DNA of 64,000 nt from JAXLVB01 sp046329195 (GCA_046329195.1 JAXLVB010000001.1:2976001-3040000), one strand, 5' to 3'. Numbered from the stretch's first letter, positions 42,039 through 51,680 are shown. The notes: generated from the letters alone by a model not told the origin. Numbers and translations are program-made.

Positions 42039-44144
42039 ATGGCCATTCAAACTCACTTCCGTACCTGCAACCTCTGCGAAGCCATGTGTGGCCTCGAAAT
42101 CAAACACGAAGACACTCATATCATCTCCATAGCTGGCGACAAAAACGACCCCTTTAGTCGTGGACATATTTGCCCGAAGGCCGTTGCTCTCAAGGACATT
42201 TATGAAGATCCCAATCGCCTCAAGCGACCCGTAAAACGAACACCTGAAGGCTGGCAGGAGATTTCGTGGGACGAAGCCTTTACCGAGGTAGTTGACCGTC
42301 TCAAAGCCATTCAAACATCGCACGGCGTTGATTCGGTGGCTGTTTATGCAGGTAACCCGTCGGTGCACAACTCTGGTACGTTTATGTCGGCGCCGGGGTT
42401 TATCAAAGCCTTGGGTACTCGAAACCGTTTTTCGGCATCGTCTGTTGACCAATACCCCCACCATTTAGCCGCTTGGCAGTTGTTTGGACACCCGTTGTTG
42501 ATGCCCGTGCCAGACATTGACCATACCGACTATTGGCTCATTATTGGAGGTAATCCCATCGCCTCCAACGGCAGTATTATGACGGCTCCCGATGTAGCTA
42601 ATCGCCTGAAAGCCATCCAACAACGTGGCGGCAAAGTAGTAGTCATTGATCCTCGCTATACTGAAACAGCCGCTAAAGCCAGCGAACATGTGTTTATACG
42701 CCCACAAACAGATGCCTTTTTGTTGATGGCTATGGTGCATGTGTTGTTTCAAGATAACTTGGTGAATATGGGGCGATTAGCTGATTTTACAGATGGTTTA
42801 GACGAACTCCGTGCGTTGGTGGTAACTGAGTTCTCGCCCGAATCGGTCGAGACTATCACGGGAGTACCAGCACATACGATTCGACGACTAACGCATGAGT
42901 TTGCTAATGCCGCTGCGGCAGCTTGCTATGGGCGAGTTGGTGTTTCTACGCAAACATTTGGAAGCATCAGTTTATGGCTCATTAATGTCATCAATATCCT
43001 AACAGGCCATCTCGACAAACCTGGCGGTATGATGTTTACCTCGCCTGCCATAGATGTAATTACTCCCTCAAAACCATACGATCGCTTCGGTCGTTATCAA
43101 AGCCGAGTGCGGGGTTTGCCCGAGTTCATGGGCGAGTTGCCGGTATCAGCCTTGTCCGAAGAAATTCTCACACCGGGTGTCGGACAGCTCAAAGCTTTGG
43201 TGACAAGTTGTGGCAATCCGGTACTTTCTACACCCAATGGTCAGCAACTCGACCAAGCCTTAGAATCGTTAGAATTTATGGTTTCGATTGATATTTACAT
43301 CAACGAAACTACTCGTCATGCACATATCATTTTGCCACCTGCAACAGGCTTAGAAACAGCGCATTATGATGTGACGTTTCACTATTTAGCCATCCGAAAT
43401 ACCGCTAAATATTCAGTTCCAATGCTCCCCAAAGACCCTGAGGCCAAGTTTGACTGGGAGATTTTTGAGGAACTACGACTACGGATAGAACAAGAAAATG
43501 TGGCTCCTTCGTCGTCACTTGCGAATCCAGAAGCCAAGCTTGATTTGGGCCTTCGTTTTGGTAGTTATGGTAAAACAGGTTTGAGCATTCAAACCCTCAA
43601 AGACAACCCACATGGTGTAGATCTGGGTGCATTGGTCCCTCGCCTCCCCGAACGTTTGGCTACACCAACCAAACGGATTCAACTACTTCCTGCGCTGTAT
43701 AGCAAAGACTTACAGCGCTTGCGGCAAGAACATGCCAACTTTTCACTCAATCCGAATAGCTTGTTATTGATTGGTCGCAGACACTTACGTGATAACAATT
43801 CGTGGATGCATAATTCGGAGCGATTAGTGAAAGGTCGAAATCGGTGTACACTGCAAATTCATCCTGACGATGCTGCCACTCGAAATTTACAAAATGGACA
43901 AATAGTCCGAGTGAAATCACGTGTTGGTGAAGTAGAAATAGCTATCGAAATCACTGACCACATGATGAAAGGCGTGTTGAGTATGCCTCATGGGTATGGA
44001 CATTGGCGCAAGGGCGTACGATTGGACGTAGCTACCCAACATGCAGGCGTGAGCATTAATGACCTCACAGATGAGTTACAAGTGGACGAACTCACCGGAA
44101 ATGCGGCATTCAATGGAGTCGCCGTAGAGCTACAGGCTTTATAA
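42039..44144 (+). CDS. Molybdopterin-dependent oxidoreductase (formate dehydrogenase/nitrate reductase-like)
   Basis: 701 aa, cytoplasmic (no twin-arginine signal). A 4Fe-4S site is formed by Cys10, Cys13, Cys17 and Cys45 (CNLCEAMC ... GHICPKA). Three bis-MGD cofactor regions follow, including YWLIIGGNPIASNGS and VVVIDPRYTETA, and the C-terminal dinucleotide-binding barrel with LLIGRRHLRDNNSWMHN. At the usual Mo-ligand position (FSASSVDQYP) there is no Cys or selenocysteine, so it is not a standard formate dehydrogenase. No electron-transfer subunit or cofactor-insertion gene is adjacent. Reaction unknown. Confidence 0.88.
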   Translation: MAIQTHFRTCNLCEAMCGLEIKHEDTHIISIAGDKNDPFSRGHICPKAVALKDIYEDPNRLKRPVKRTPEGWQEISWDEAFTEVVDRLKAIQTSHGVDSVAVYAGNPSVHNSGTFMSAPGFIKALGTRNRFSASSVDQYPHHLAAWQLFGHPLLMPVPDIDHTDYWLIIGGNPIASNGSIMTAPDVANRLKAIQQRGGKVVVIDPRYTETAAKASEHVFIRPQTDAFLLMAMVHVLFQDNLVNMGRLADFTDGLDELRALVVTEFSPESVETITGVPAHTIRRLTHEFANAAAAACYGRVGVSTQTFGSISLWLINVINILTGHLDKPGGMMFTSPAIDVITPSKPYDRFGRYQSRVRGLPEFMGELPVSALSEEILTPGVGQLKALVTSCGNPVLSTPNGQQLDQALESLEFMVSIDIYINETTRHAHIILPPATGLETAHYDVTFHYLAIRNTAKYSVPMLPKDPEAKFDWEIFEELRLRIEQENVAPSSSLANPEAKLDLGLRFGSYGKTGLSIQTLKDNPHGVDLGALVPRLPERLATPTKRIQLLPALYSKDLQRLRQEHANFSLNPNSLLLIGRRHLRDNNSWMHNSERLVKGRNRCTLQIHPDDAATRNLQNGQIVRVKSRVGEVEIAIEITDHMMKGVLSMPHGYGHWRKGVRLDVATQHAGVSINDLTDELQVDELTGNAAFNGVAVELQAL

Positions 44145-44194
44145 CAAGGGTAACTAAATGATACAGTAAAAAATATACAAAAGTGCTTCAACTC

Positions 44195-45070
44195 TCATGC
44201 CTTCGGGTGAGCCTGTTTGTAAACCTTCTTGAGCTGCTCTACTGAGTTGTGCGTGTAAACCTGTGTAGCGGCTAAACTCGTGTGCCCTAGCAAATCTTTA
44301 ATGGCATTCAAATCGGCTCCTCGGTTGAGTAGATGCGTAGCAAAGGTATGTCGCAGTACGTGTGGACTTTTCTTTTCTAAGGACGTGACTAGATTCAAAT
44401 ATCGCTTAGTAAGTCGCTGAATCATAACGGGATAGGCCGGAGCTCCAGTGTCGCTCACAATCAGCTCTTTGGCCGTAGGAAAGCGATTTTGTTTTTCTTC
44501 TTGATACGTTTGAATCAGTGCCGCCAACCCCGCATTCATCGGAATGATACGGTGTTTGTTACGCTTACCCAACACCGTAATGGTGAGCTCATAAGCATTG
44601 ACGTCACTGTCTTTGAGGCCAACCAATTCGGCCAAGCGAATGCCCGTGCCGTAGAGGAGTTCGAGTACTACTTTGTCTCGGAGGCCACCAAACCCTTCTG
44701 GAAATTCTACGTTTTCGAAGAGCATATTCATTTCGGGTTCTTTCACAAACTGCGGTAGCGTACGGTCGGTTTTGAGGGTCTTAATTTTAAGCATGGGGTC
44801 TTGCTCAATGCTTCGCTGGCGCAATAAAAAGCCAAAAAATGCTCGGAGGGTGGCTATTTTTCGATTGATAGAACGATTGTCCAGCTTTGCTTCTGAGAGT
44901 GAAGCAACCCACGACCGCACCATCTGCACATCGGCTCGATGCGCTTCTTCTACTTCGTAAAACTCTTGTAGGTAGGCAGTAAATTGCTCTAAATCAGTAC
45001 GATAAGCCGTGAGTGTGTGATGACTACACCGCTTTTCGTATTTGATGTGTTGCAAAAAAAATGTTACCAT
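44195..45070 (-). CDS. xerC: Tyrosine recombinase XerC
   Basis: 291 aa. N-terminal SAM-like core-binding domain (about 1-85; HTLTAYRTDLEQFTAYLQ) and C-terminal catalytic domain with Arg in GTGIRLAEL, His237 and Arg240 (HVLRHTF), His263 (LGHTS) and nucleophile Tyr272. Residue spacing and length match housekeeping XerC/D that resolve chromosome dimers, not phage integrases. It lies 128 bp after rpsU on the same strand, an arrangement often seen in Bacteroidota. Its start codon is inside the right arm of a 17-bp-stem hairpin (45060-45108), which should limit its translation or its transcription from rpsU. Confidence 0.93.
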   Translation of the reverse strand: MVTFFLQHIKYEKRCSHHTLTAYRTDLEQFTAYLQEFYEVEEAHRADVQMVRSWVASLSEAKLDNRSINRKIATLRAFFGFLLRQRSIEQDPMLKIKTLKTDRTLPQFVKEPEMNMLFENVEFPEGFGGLRDKVVLELLYGTGIRLAELVGLKDSDVNAYELTITVLGKRNKHRIIPMNAGLAALIQTYQEEKQNRFPTAKELIVSDTGAPAYPVMIQRLTKRYLNLVTSLEKKSPHVLRHTFATHLLNRGADLNAIKDLLGHTSLAATQVYTHNSVEQLKKVYKQAHPKA

Positions 45071-45108
45071 ATTCGCTATCTTATTAAGAATGCGAATATG
45101 GTAACATT
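45060..45108 (-). terminator. 17-bp-stem hairpin with T-tract between rpsU and xerC, overlapping the xerC start
   Basis: Arms AATGTTACCATATTCGC (minus strand 45108-45092) and GCGAATATGGTAACATT (45076-45060) pair perfectly around a 15-nt loop, followed by six more T on the minus strand. This is a strong terminator or attenuator for rpsU transcripts, 91 bp after the rpsU stop. The xerC ATG (45070-45068) lies within the second arm. Confidence 0.8.
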
Positions 45109-45198
45109 TGTCGGAAATACGGTATCTCTAAGCAACAAAATCAACAAACCGCAAACGGTTGGGGGCTATTGTAGCCTGCTCGATTCCGAAAATAGCGA

Positions 45199-45393
45199 TT
45201 AGTTATCTTGGTTGCCGTAGGTCTTTTGCTTGTAAACGGCACGAATAATTTCTTGACGACGCTTTACCGAAGGTTTTTCGAATGCAGAACGAGAGCGCAA
45301 TTCACGCAAAACACCTGTTTTTTCAAATTTCTTCTTGAAACGTTTTAAAGCCTTGTCAATTGATTCGTTTTCCTTGATGTTAATGATAATCAT
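45199..45393 (-). CDS. rpsU: 30S ribosomal protein S21
   Basis: 64 aa, the normal size. IIINIKENESIDKALKRFKK at the N terminus and the basic stretch RRQEIIRAVYKQ toward the end are typical of S21. It has a well-formed promoter (45437-45468) and a leader of about 40 bases. Followed by a strong hairpin and then xerC. Confidence 0.95.
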   Translation of the reverse strand: MIIINIKENESIDKALKRFKKKFEKTGVLRELRSRSAFEKPSVKRRQEIIRAVYKQKTYGNQDN

Positions 45394-45436
45394 GTCGTTA
45401 TCGTAAATTGAATGTTCGAGTTCAAAAATGGGAGTG

Positions 45437-45468
45437 CAAAGATAACAAAACGGTTTTTAATTTTCAAA
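45437..45468 (-). promoter_or_regulatory. rpsU promoter
   Basis: On the minus strand, TTTG (45468-45465), a 20-bp spacer and TATCTTTG (45444-45437): an exact match to the Bacteroidota consensus. The transcription start should fall near 45432. Confidence 0.75.
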
Positions 45469-45547
45469 AAGAAATTAAGAAAAGCAATGACAAAATCAAT
45501 ACACAAACAAAATGAGAGAGCAGGAGGGCTGTGTATCCAAAAACGGT

Positions 45548-45555
45548 TACTTTTG
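45548..45555 (+). promoter_or_regulatory. Candidate -7 element of ppx
   Basis: TACTTTTG matches TAnnTTTG and ends 6 bp before the ATG at 45562, which would give a nearly leaderless mRNA. No TTG is seen at the matching -33 position. Confidence 0.35.
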
Positions 45556-45561
45556 CTGACC

Positions 45562-46500
45562 ATGAAACGAATCGCAATCATAGACTTAGGCACCAATACG
45601 TTCCAACTGTTGGTAGTGGAGTACGCCGGAACGGCTTTCAACGTACTTTATGAGGGTAGCCAAGCCGCCAAAATAGGGAAGGGAGGCATTAGCGATGGGC
45701 GCATCACCCCCGACGCTATTGACCGTGCCATAGGTGTACTGAGCGAGTTCCGAACGATTACTGATGCACATGGAGTAGTACCCGAACATATCACGGCCAT
45801 TGCTACCAGTGCGGTACGGAGTGCAAGCAATCGAGCCGAGTTTGAACAGGCCATTTGGAGCGCTACGGCCATCCGCCTGAAGGTGATTCAGGGCGACGAA
45901 GAGGCCGGATTGATTTATGATGGTGTCAAGTTGGGTATGAGTTTGCGAACTGGCGTTTCGATGATTATGGATATTGGCGGAGGGAGCGTAGAGTTTATTT
46001 TGTGCAACCAAAAGCGGATGTATTGGAAGCAGAGCTTTGAGATCGGAGGGCAACGTCTGATGGACAAATTCATGACCGCCGACCCTATCCCTGCCCATTC
46101 GATGAGTCGCTTGTACAGCTACTTAGAGGAAGTATTGTTACCACTTACCAATGCGGTGCATCAGTATGAACCGACTACCTTGGTGGGTTCGGCGGGCTCA
46201 TTCGAAACCTTGGTGGACCTATATTTTATGCATACACAGGGGCAATTGCCTCCTGCCGAACAAGTGGCTTTTGAGCTACCTATCAGCGAGTTTTATCGGT
46301 CGTTTCAGTTGTTGCTGACCAACGACCGTCAAGGCCGTATGAACATGCCGGGCATGAAAGATTACCGAGTCGATATGATTGTAGTAGGCGCTTGCTTGAT
46401 TGACTTTGTGTTGAAAAAATATCAAATTTCACAGCTGAACGTTTCTAACTATTCACTCAAAGAGGGTGTATTAGCACGGTTACTGAATACCTCTCTCTAA
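45562..46500 (+). CDS. ppx: Exopolyphosphatase / Ppx-GppA family phosphatase
   Basis: 312 aa from the ATG at 45562; the frame is open further upstream to 45412, but the family N terminus MKRIAIIDLGTNTFQLLVVE begins here. ASKHA-fold motifs are phosphate-1 (DLGTNTFQLLV), the catalytic region (GDEEAGLIYDG) and phosphate-2 (MDIGGGSVEFIL). Short Ppx/GppA proteins hydrolyse polyphosphate or pppGpp; which of the two cannot be told here. fbp starts 11 bp downstream, so both are likely in one operon. Confidence 0.9.
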   Translation: MKRIAIIDLGTNTFQLLVVEYAGTAFNVLYEGSQAAKIGKGGISDGRITPDAIDRAIGVLSEFRTITDAHGVVPEHITAIATSAVRSASNRAEFEQAIWSATAIRLKVIQGDEEAGLIYDGVKLGMSLRTGVSMIMDIGGGSVEFILCNQKRMYWKQSFEIGGQRLMDKFMTADPIPAHSMSRLYSYLEEVLLPLTNAVHQYEPTTLVGSAGSFETLVDLYFMHTQGQLPPAEQVAFELPISEFYRSFQLLLTNDRQGRMNMPGMKDYRVDMIVVGACLIDFVLKKYQISQLNVSNYSLKEGVLARLLNTSL

Positions 46501-46511
46501 TGTAACTTCCT

Positions 46512-47534
46512 ATGAATCCGACACTTACTTCTCCTATCGGTACCACGCTAGACCGATTTATCACCCAGCGGCAAGCCGAATTTCCGTTTGCCAGTGGCGA
46601 GTTATCGCAGTTGTTGCGAGATATTGCCCTGGCAGGCAAGATTGTTAACCGTGAAATCAACCGAGCTGGTTTGATTGACATTGCGGGAGGGGCTGGTTCT
46701 GAAAATGTGCAAGGTGAAAGCCAACAAAAACTTGACGTAGTGGCCAACATTCGGTTTATCAGAGCGCTAAAAAATGGGGGAGAGGCTTGCGCCATTGTGT
46801 CGGAAGAAGACGATTATCCCATCGAAACGGGTAATCAGAACGGTAAATATATTGTCGCTATGGACCCTCTCGATGGATCTTCTAACATCGATTGTAATGT
46901 GTCGGTCGGAACGATATTCTCGATTTATCGCCGAATTTCGCCAGTTGGAACACCGCCCACGGTAGAAGATGTATTACAACCGGGCTATCGGCAAGCGGCA
47001 GCAGGGTATTTGATTTATGGCTCGTCCACCATGTTGGTTTACACCACTGGGCATGGTGTCAACGGATTTACCTACGAAAACTCCTTAGGTGAGTTCATTC
47101 TGTCGCACCCCGATATGCGTACGCCTACCGATGGAGCGATTTATTCATGCAACGAAGGGAATTTCTACAAGTTTGACCAACCTGTGCAAGAGTATTTGGA
47201 TAATTGCCGCAGAGCGGGTTATTCGGCTCGATATATTGGTTCGTTAGTGGCTGATTTTCATCGCAATCTGCTCAAAGGAGGTGTGTATTTATATCCTCCT
47301 ACCCAAAAAACACCTAAAGGAAAACTCCGTCTGTTGTATGAGTGTTATCCCTTGGCTTTTTTGGTAGAGCAAGCAGGTGGAGCCGCCTCAGACGGCAAGC
47401 AACGGATTCTGGATGTACTCCCAACAAGCTTTCACCAGCGTTCTCCTCTATACATTGGCTCAAAAAATATGGTGCAAGAGATTGAAACCAAGGTTAAAGC
47501 GACGCTTCCAGAAGAGACAGAAACAATCGAGTAA
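46512..47534 (+). CDS. fbp: Class I fructose-1,6-bisphosphatase
   Basis: Gluconeogenic phosphatase, 340 aa. Metal-site residues are visible in IVSEEDDYP (about 96-104) and AMDPLDGSSNIDCN (about 116-129); the C-terminal GGAASDGKQRILDV is also conserved. Family length and motifs are complete. Starts 11 bp after ppx and is closed by a bidirectional terminator. Confidence 0.97.
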   Translation: MNPTLTSPIGTTLDRFITQRQAEFPFASGELSQLLRDIALAGKIVNREINRAGLIDIAGGAGSENVQGESQQKLDVVANIRFIRALKNGGEACAIVSEEDDYPIETGNQNGKYIVAMDPLDGSSNIDCNVSVGTIFSIYRRISPVGTPPTVEDVLQPGYRQAAAGYLIYGSSTMLVYTTGHGVNGFTYENSLGEFILSHPDMRTPTDGAIYSCNEGNFYKFDQPVQEYLDNCRRAGYSARYIGSLVADFHRNLLKGGVYLYPPTQKTPKGKLRLLYECYPLAFLVEQAGGAASDGKQRILDVLPTSFHQRSPLYIGSKNMVQEIETKVKATLPEETETIE

Positions 47535-47571
47535 GTAGTTGGCACGGATTGTTTTACCGACCGTACTCAAC

Positions 47572-47603
47572 AAAAAAGCCTTCGCCGATGCGAAGGCTTT
47601 TTT
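47572..47603. terminator. Bidirectional intrinsic terminator
   Basis: A perfect 14-bp stem, AAAAAAGCCTTCGC-CGAT-GCGAAGGCTTTTTT, with A/T tracts on both sides, between the convergent fbp and tolC-like genes. Confidence 0.93.
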
Positions 47604-47604
47604 G

Positions 47605-48903
47605 TTACCAAAACTTATTGCTAATCAGGCGATTAATTTCGAGTTTGGCCTGAATTTGTTGGTATTCATACTGGAGTTGGTCAAAACGAGCTTGTTCGAT
47701 TCCGGCTTCAGCTTGCTCGATTTCGAGTGGAATACTCACGCCATTTTCGAGCCGTACCCGAGCCAGTTTGAGCCCGTATTCGGCTTGATAGACGTTTCGG
47801 GCGGCCAACTGATACTTGAGTTGGGCGGTATTCAAATCGTTTTGGGCCGAGGCAAGGTCACGGCGTAGCTGTTGAGTTGTACTTTGGATAGCCTGACGGT
47901 TGGCATCAATTTGAATATCTGTTAGTTGCTTCTGGAGCGAGGCTCGTTTTCCATTATAAATAGGCATACTAAATTTGACTCCCCCAGCCCAGTTGAATCT
48001 AAACTGGTCAATATCAGGCTGAATACCGTTTTTGAAACCCACCGTAGCAGAACTCCCCAAGGTAGGGCGTAGGCTCAGGGCGGTAATGGAGTTATCTTTT
48101 TGCAACACTACTTCTTTTTGTTGCAAGCCTTTCAAATCCCAACTATTAGTCACAGCTTGATCAAAGGCAGCTTCGGCACTGATTTCGGCAAAGGTTATTT
48201 TTAGCTCGGCATTGGTAGGAATCAACGAGTGTGCGTCGCCGCCGATGAGGTTACCCAAAAAAATGTATTGACGTTCTAACTGACCTTTGAGGTCAATGAC
48301 TCGTGTCTCAGCGTTTTTGCCTCTTACTTGGGTCTGAATCAGATTATAGTCAATATCATCGCCATTTTTGATACGATTGTTGATGATTTTGGCATTCTGC
48401 TCAATCAATTTGACTTGGTCTTCTTGCACCTTGATGGCTTTTTGCAAATACACGACGCCATAGTACAACTGCGCTACTTGATACGCTAGGGCGTTTTTCA
48501 GTCCTTCGAGACCCATTTTATTTTGCTCCATTTCGAGCAGAATCTTCTCGATGTTAGCTTTATTGCGCCCCCAGTCGTAGATGACGTAATTGACCACCCC
48601 ATTGGTAGCATAATTGTTGTTCGGCAAAAACTTGACGGTACCCTCAAAACCAGGCAGCGGAATGGCAAAAGCCCCCACAGGATCTACTCGACTGTAAGAA
48701 GCCTCGGCACTGACTTGGGGCTTTTCGTTGGATTTTAAGATAGCCCGACGAGCATCGCCAGTGGTTAGTAAGATTTGCTGCTCTTTGAGCCTCGCTGAGT
48801 TGGTCAAGGCTTGTTGTACCAAATTGACCAAGGCTTGGTTAGTGTCTTGGGCAAAGGTGCTGAATGTCAGTAAGATAAAAGATATGCTGAGGTACTTTTT
48901 CAT
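47605..48903 (-). CDS. TolC-family outer-membrane efflux protein
   Basis: 432 aa from the ATG at 48903, where a signal peptide begins (MKKYLSISFILLTFSTFAQ); the upstream ATG at 48948 is less likely. The rest is long alpha-helical coiled coil in two similar halves with periodic Asn/Gln/Leu (AYQVAQLYYGVVYLQKAIKV and LRRDLASAQNDLNTAQLKYQ), as in TolC/OEP channels. It is the outer-membrane exit of the tripartite pump whose MFS and adaptor subunits are encoded just upstream. Confidence 0.92.
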   Translation of the reverse strand: MKKYLSISFILLTFSTFAQDTNQALVNLVQQALTNSARLKEQQILLTTGDARRAILKSNEKPQVSAEASYSRVDPVGAFAIPLPGFEGTVKFLPNNNYATNGVVNYVIYDWGRNKANIEKILLEMEQNKMGLEGLKNALAYQVAQLYYGVVYLQKAIKVQEDQVKLIEQNAKIINNRIKNGDDIDYNLIQTQVRGKNAETRVIDLKGQLERQYIFLGNLIGGDAHSLIPTNAELKITFAEISAEAAFDQAVTNSWDLKGLQQKEVVLQKDNSITALSLRPTLGSSATVGFKNGIQPDIDQFRFNWAGGVKFSMPIYNGKRASLQKQLTDIQIDANRQAIQSTTQQLRRDLASAQNDLNTAQLKYQLAARNVYQAEYGLKLARVRLENGVSIPLEIEQAEAGIEQARFDQLQYEYQQIQAKLEINRLISNKFW

Positions 48904-48968
48904 TCTTTTAGGGTTGAATGATAGAGTGAATGAATAAAACATGGTCAATGAGTCTGGTATGAATTGGC

Positions 48969-50552
48969 TTAATGTGCCTCGGCGGTAGCTTTGTTCATTT
49001 CGGCCAATTCTTCGGCAGTTTTCTTTTTGGCACGTAACAAAAACACAAAAGGTAAAATGGCTAAGAAGAAGATGGCTACAAACCGAAACGTATCCAGATA
49101 CGCCAAGTAGTACGACTGTCGGTCGAGGGCCAATTCCAATTGCCGATATGCTTGTTGTGTAGCATAAACGGCATCGCCCGATACTCGCATCATATTGGCT
49201 TTAATAATAGCAAGACGCTCTACAAAAATGGGGTTGGTGTCGGTCATGTTAGCCACCAAATCGCCACGATGTTGGGCATATTGTAGCGTGACATAATTGT
49301 TGGCTACGGCAATGCCAAAAGCGCCGCCTAATTGCCGAATCATGTTGGTCAACGAAATCCCGGCTGGGTATTCAGAGGGTTTTAGCCCTGCTACCGAGTT
49401 GTTAATCAAGGGCAACTGAAGCATAGCAGTTCCGACCGTGCGAAGTAACTGGATGCCGAAAAAATCCCAGCGACCCATGTCGGGTGTGGCAGTTCCACTC
49501 AGAAAACAAAAGGTCGAGAAAATCAGGATACCAATGATGATATACGGAATCGGAGATGCCCCTGCCGACATGCGCCGCCCAATGATCGGAAACAATATCA
49601 AGGCACTAAGCGTCGGAAACAGCAAGGAAAGACCCGTTTCGTAAGGGGTGAATCCGTTGATGCGCTGTACCATAACGGGATACACAAAGACGGACGTAAA
49701 TAAGCCAAACCCTGAAATAAGTACAAACAAACTACTAAAGGCAAAAGTCCGGTTTTGGAAAACCCGCAAATTAACCACCGGATGAGCCGTGTTGAGTTCT
49801 TGCACTACAAAGCCTATTAATCCAATGGCTGCCAACAAGGTCAGTAGGATGATTTCACGAGACTGAAACCAGTCTTGTGACTCGCCCCGTTCCAAAATGT
49901 ATTGTAAGGCACCAATACCAATGATTAAGAGGCTAATTCCCAGATAATCAATGGAAATTTGGTCTTTCTGCTCGCCTTCGCCAGAGCGTTTTTCGATGAA
50001 GGTAATGGTCAGAATAATGGCTAAAATACAGATGGGAATATTGACGAAGAAAATCTCCGACCAAGCGTAGTTGTCCACAATATAACCACCCAACGACGGC
50101 CCTAAAGTAGGCCCTAACACCACGCCCATACCAAATAAACCCGAAGCCATTCCTCGTTGATTGGGAGGAAAGGCATCAAACAAAATAGCTTGCGACGTTG
50201 AAAGGAGTGCTCCACCACCAATACCTTGAATAAACCGCCAAAAGACCAGTTCCCAAAGGCCAGTGGACATTCCGCACAAGTAAGACGAAATCCCAAAGAT
50301 GATAATGGAGGTTAGGTAATAATTTTTGCGCCCGAAATATTGCCCCAAAAAACCTGTCATGGGGATAATAATCACGTTGGCAATGGCGTAAGACGTGATG
50401 ACCCATGCGATGTCTTCGATGGTAGCACCCAACGACCCCGCCATTTGGTTGAGGGCCACATTTACAATAGTAGTATCTAATAGCTCAATGACCGATGCCG
50501 AAATGGTAGTCAGCACAATCATCGCACGAGCAAAGCCTGAGATGGGTTTCAT
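48969..50552 (-). CDS. DHA2-family drug:H+ antiporter (EmrB-like)
   Basis: 527 aa with 14 predicted TM helices. The DHA2 motif ELLDTTIVNVALNQMAGSLG in TM1, the loop GQYFGRKN (motif A) and motif C (GPTLGPSLGGYIVDNYAW) are present. Middle member of the operon: 96 bp after the adaptor gene and about 65 bp before the TolC-like gene. It exports hydrophobic toxins using the proton gradient; the drug range is unknown. Confidence 0.94.
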   Translation of the reverse strand: MKPISGFARAMIVLTTISASVIELLDTTIVNVALNQMAGSLGATIEDIAWVITSYAIANVIIIPMTGFLGQYFGRKNYYLTSIIIFGISSYLCGMSTGLWELVFWRFIQGIGGGALLSTSQAILFDAFPPNQRGMASGLFGMGVVLGPTLGPSLGGYIVDNYAWSEIFFVNIPICILAIILTITFIEKRSGEGEQKDQISIDYLGISLLIIGIGALQYILERGESQDWFQSREIILLTLLAAIGLIGFVVQELNTAHPVVNLRVFQNRTFAFSSLFVLISGFGLFTSVFVYPVMVQRINGFTPYETGLSLLFPTLSALILFPIIGRRMSAGASPIPYIIIGILIFSTFCFLSGTATPDMGRWDFFGIQLLRTVGTAMLQLPLINNSVAGLKPSEYPAGISLTNMIRQLGGAFGIAVANNYVTLQYAQHRGDLVANMTDTNPIFVERLAIIKANMMRVSGDAVYATQQAYRQLELALDRQSYYLAYLDTFRFVAIFFLAILPFVFLLRAKKKTAEELAEMNKATAEAH

Positions 50553-50648
50553 AACAACGAGTAGGCTAAATAAGTAAACTAAATGGGTGATGGGTCCAAT
50601 AACCTCACCATCAACTATTTGTAAGAAACGATAATACGAAGTATATCG

Positions 50649-51680
50649 TTATTTAACCTTTACTTCTACGTCCACACTTAACCCAGCCCGTAGCATTTTG
50701 CGGTATTTTTCCACCTGGTCAATGGCAATTTTTACAGGAACTTTCTGCGTGATTTTCACAAAGTTGCCGCTGGCATTATCGGGTGGGAGAAGAGCCGTTT
50801 TGGCACCTGTTGCATCCGAAAACGACAGGATTTTACCTGTAAGCTCTTGGTCTGGATATGCATCCAAATGAATCGTAACGGGCTGCCCTTCTTTGAGGCG
50901 GTTCAGTTGGGTTTCTTTAAAGTTGGCTACTATCCAAAACAAAGAGTCTTGTACAATGGTAGCTAACGTTTGCCCAGGCTGAATGTACTGGCCTGTTTCT
51001 ACATTCTTTTTACCAATTTTACCAGCGGTAGCGGCATGTATTTTAGCATACGAAATCCGCAGGCGCTGTTGGTCAATCCGGGTTTTCTGAACAGCCAGCT
51101 GTGCTTCTGCTTTGTGGAGATTGGAGCGCAAAATGTCTAATTTAGACCGGTTTGCAGTCAAGTCACTCTCGCCAGCATCGTATTGGGCTATCAGCAATTC
51201 GTAATTGTTCTGGCTATCATCGGCTTGCTTGCGAGTAACGGCACTTTCGGCGAATAGTTTAGCATCACGGTCGGCATCTTTCTTGGCTTTATCACGACGA
51301 ATCTGCCACGTTTTCATGTTCATTTCAGCCGATTTGATGCTCAGGTCTGTGTTACGGATATTGGCACGAACGTTCTCAATGTCCACCTGCATTTGTTGGT
51401 AAGTGGCTTCGAGTTCTTGGAGGGCCAGTTGCAGTTCTTGGTCATCAATTTCGACCAATAGTTCGCCTTTTTGAACGTTTTCGTAGTCTTTCATGTGAAC
51501 GGCCTTCACATAGCCCGCCACACGAGGCAGTACAGGCACCAAGTAGGTTTCTATTTGGGCGTTATCGGTGGTTTCGTAAGTTTGGTTGTACTGGTAGCGG
51601 GTGTACCCATAATAAGCACCACCCAACAAAACCAAAGCAAGTATCAGACGAGGTAAAATTTGTTTGACGGAGATTGCCAT
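50649..51680 (-). CDS. HlyD/EmrA-family periplasmic adaptor
   Basis: 343 aa. One N-terminal TM helix (about 10-25; RLILALVLLGGAYYGY), a split biotinyl-lipoyl domain (ETYLVPVLPRVAGYVKAVHM and AATAGKIGKKNVETGQYIQPG), a long coiled-coil hairpin between them (about 80-205) and a C-terminal beta-barrel (EGQPVTIHLDAYPDQELTGK). First gene of the efflux operon, behind a promoter overlapped by two MarR-type operators. Confidence 0.94.
   Translation of the reverse strand: MAISVKQILPRLILALVLLGGAYYGYTRYQYNQTYETTDNAQIETYLVPVLPRVAGYVKAVHMKDYENVQKGELLVEIDDQELQLALQELEATYQQMQVDIENVRANIRNTDLSIKSAEMNMKTWQIRRDKAKKDADRDAKLFAESAVTRKQADDSQNNYELLIAQYDAGESDLTANRSKLDILRSNLHKAEAQLAVQKTRIDQQRLRISYAKIHAATAGKIGKKNVETGQYIQPGQTLATIVQDSLFWIVANFKETQLNRLKEGQPVTIHLDAYPDQELTGKILSFSDATGAKTALLPPDNASGNFVKITQKVPVKIAIDQVEKYRKMLRAGLSVDVEVKVK

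Noticed and set aside
44195..45108. xerC plus adjacent palindrome as an integrase with attachment site
   Set aside because: Sequence and rpsU linkage fit housekeeping XerC. The palindrome lacks dif-like 11-6-11 architecture and is followed by a T-tract, so a terminator explains it better.
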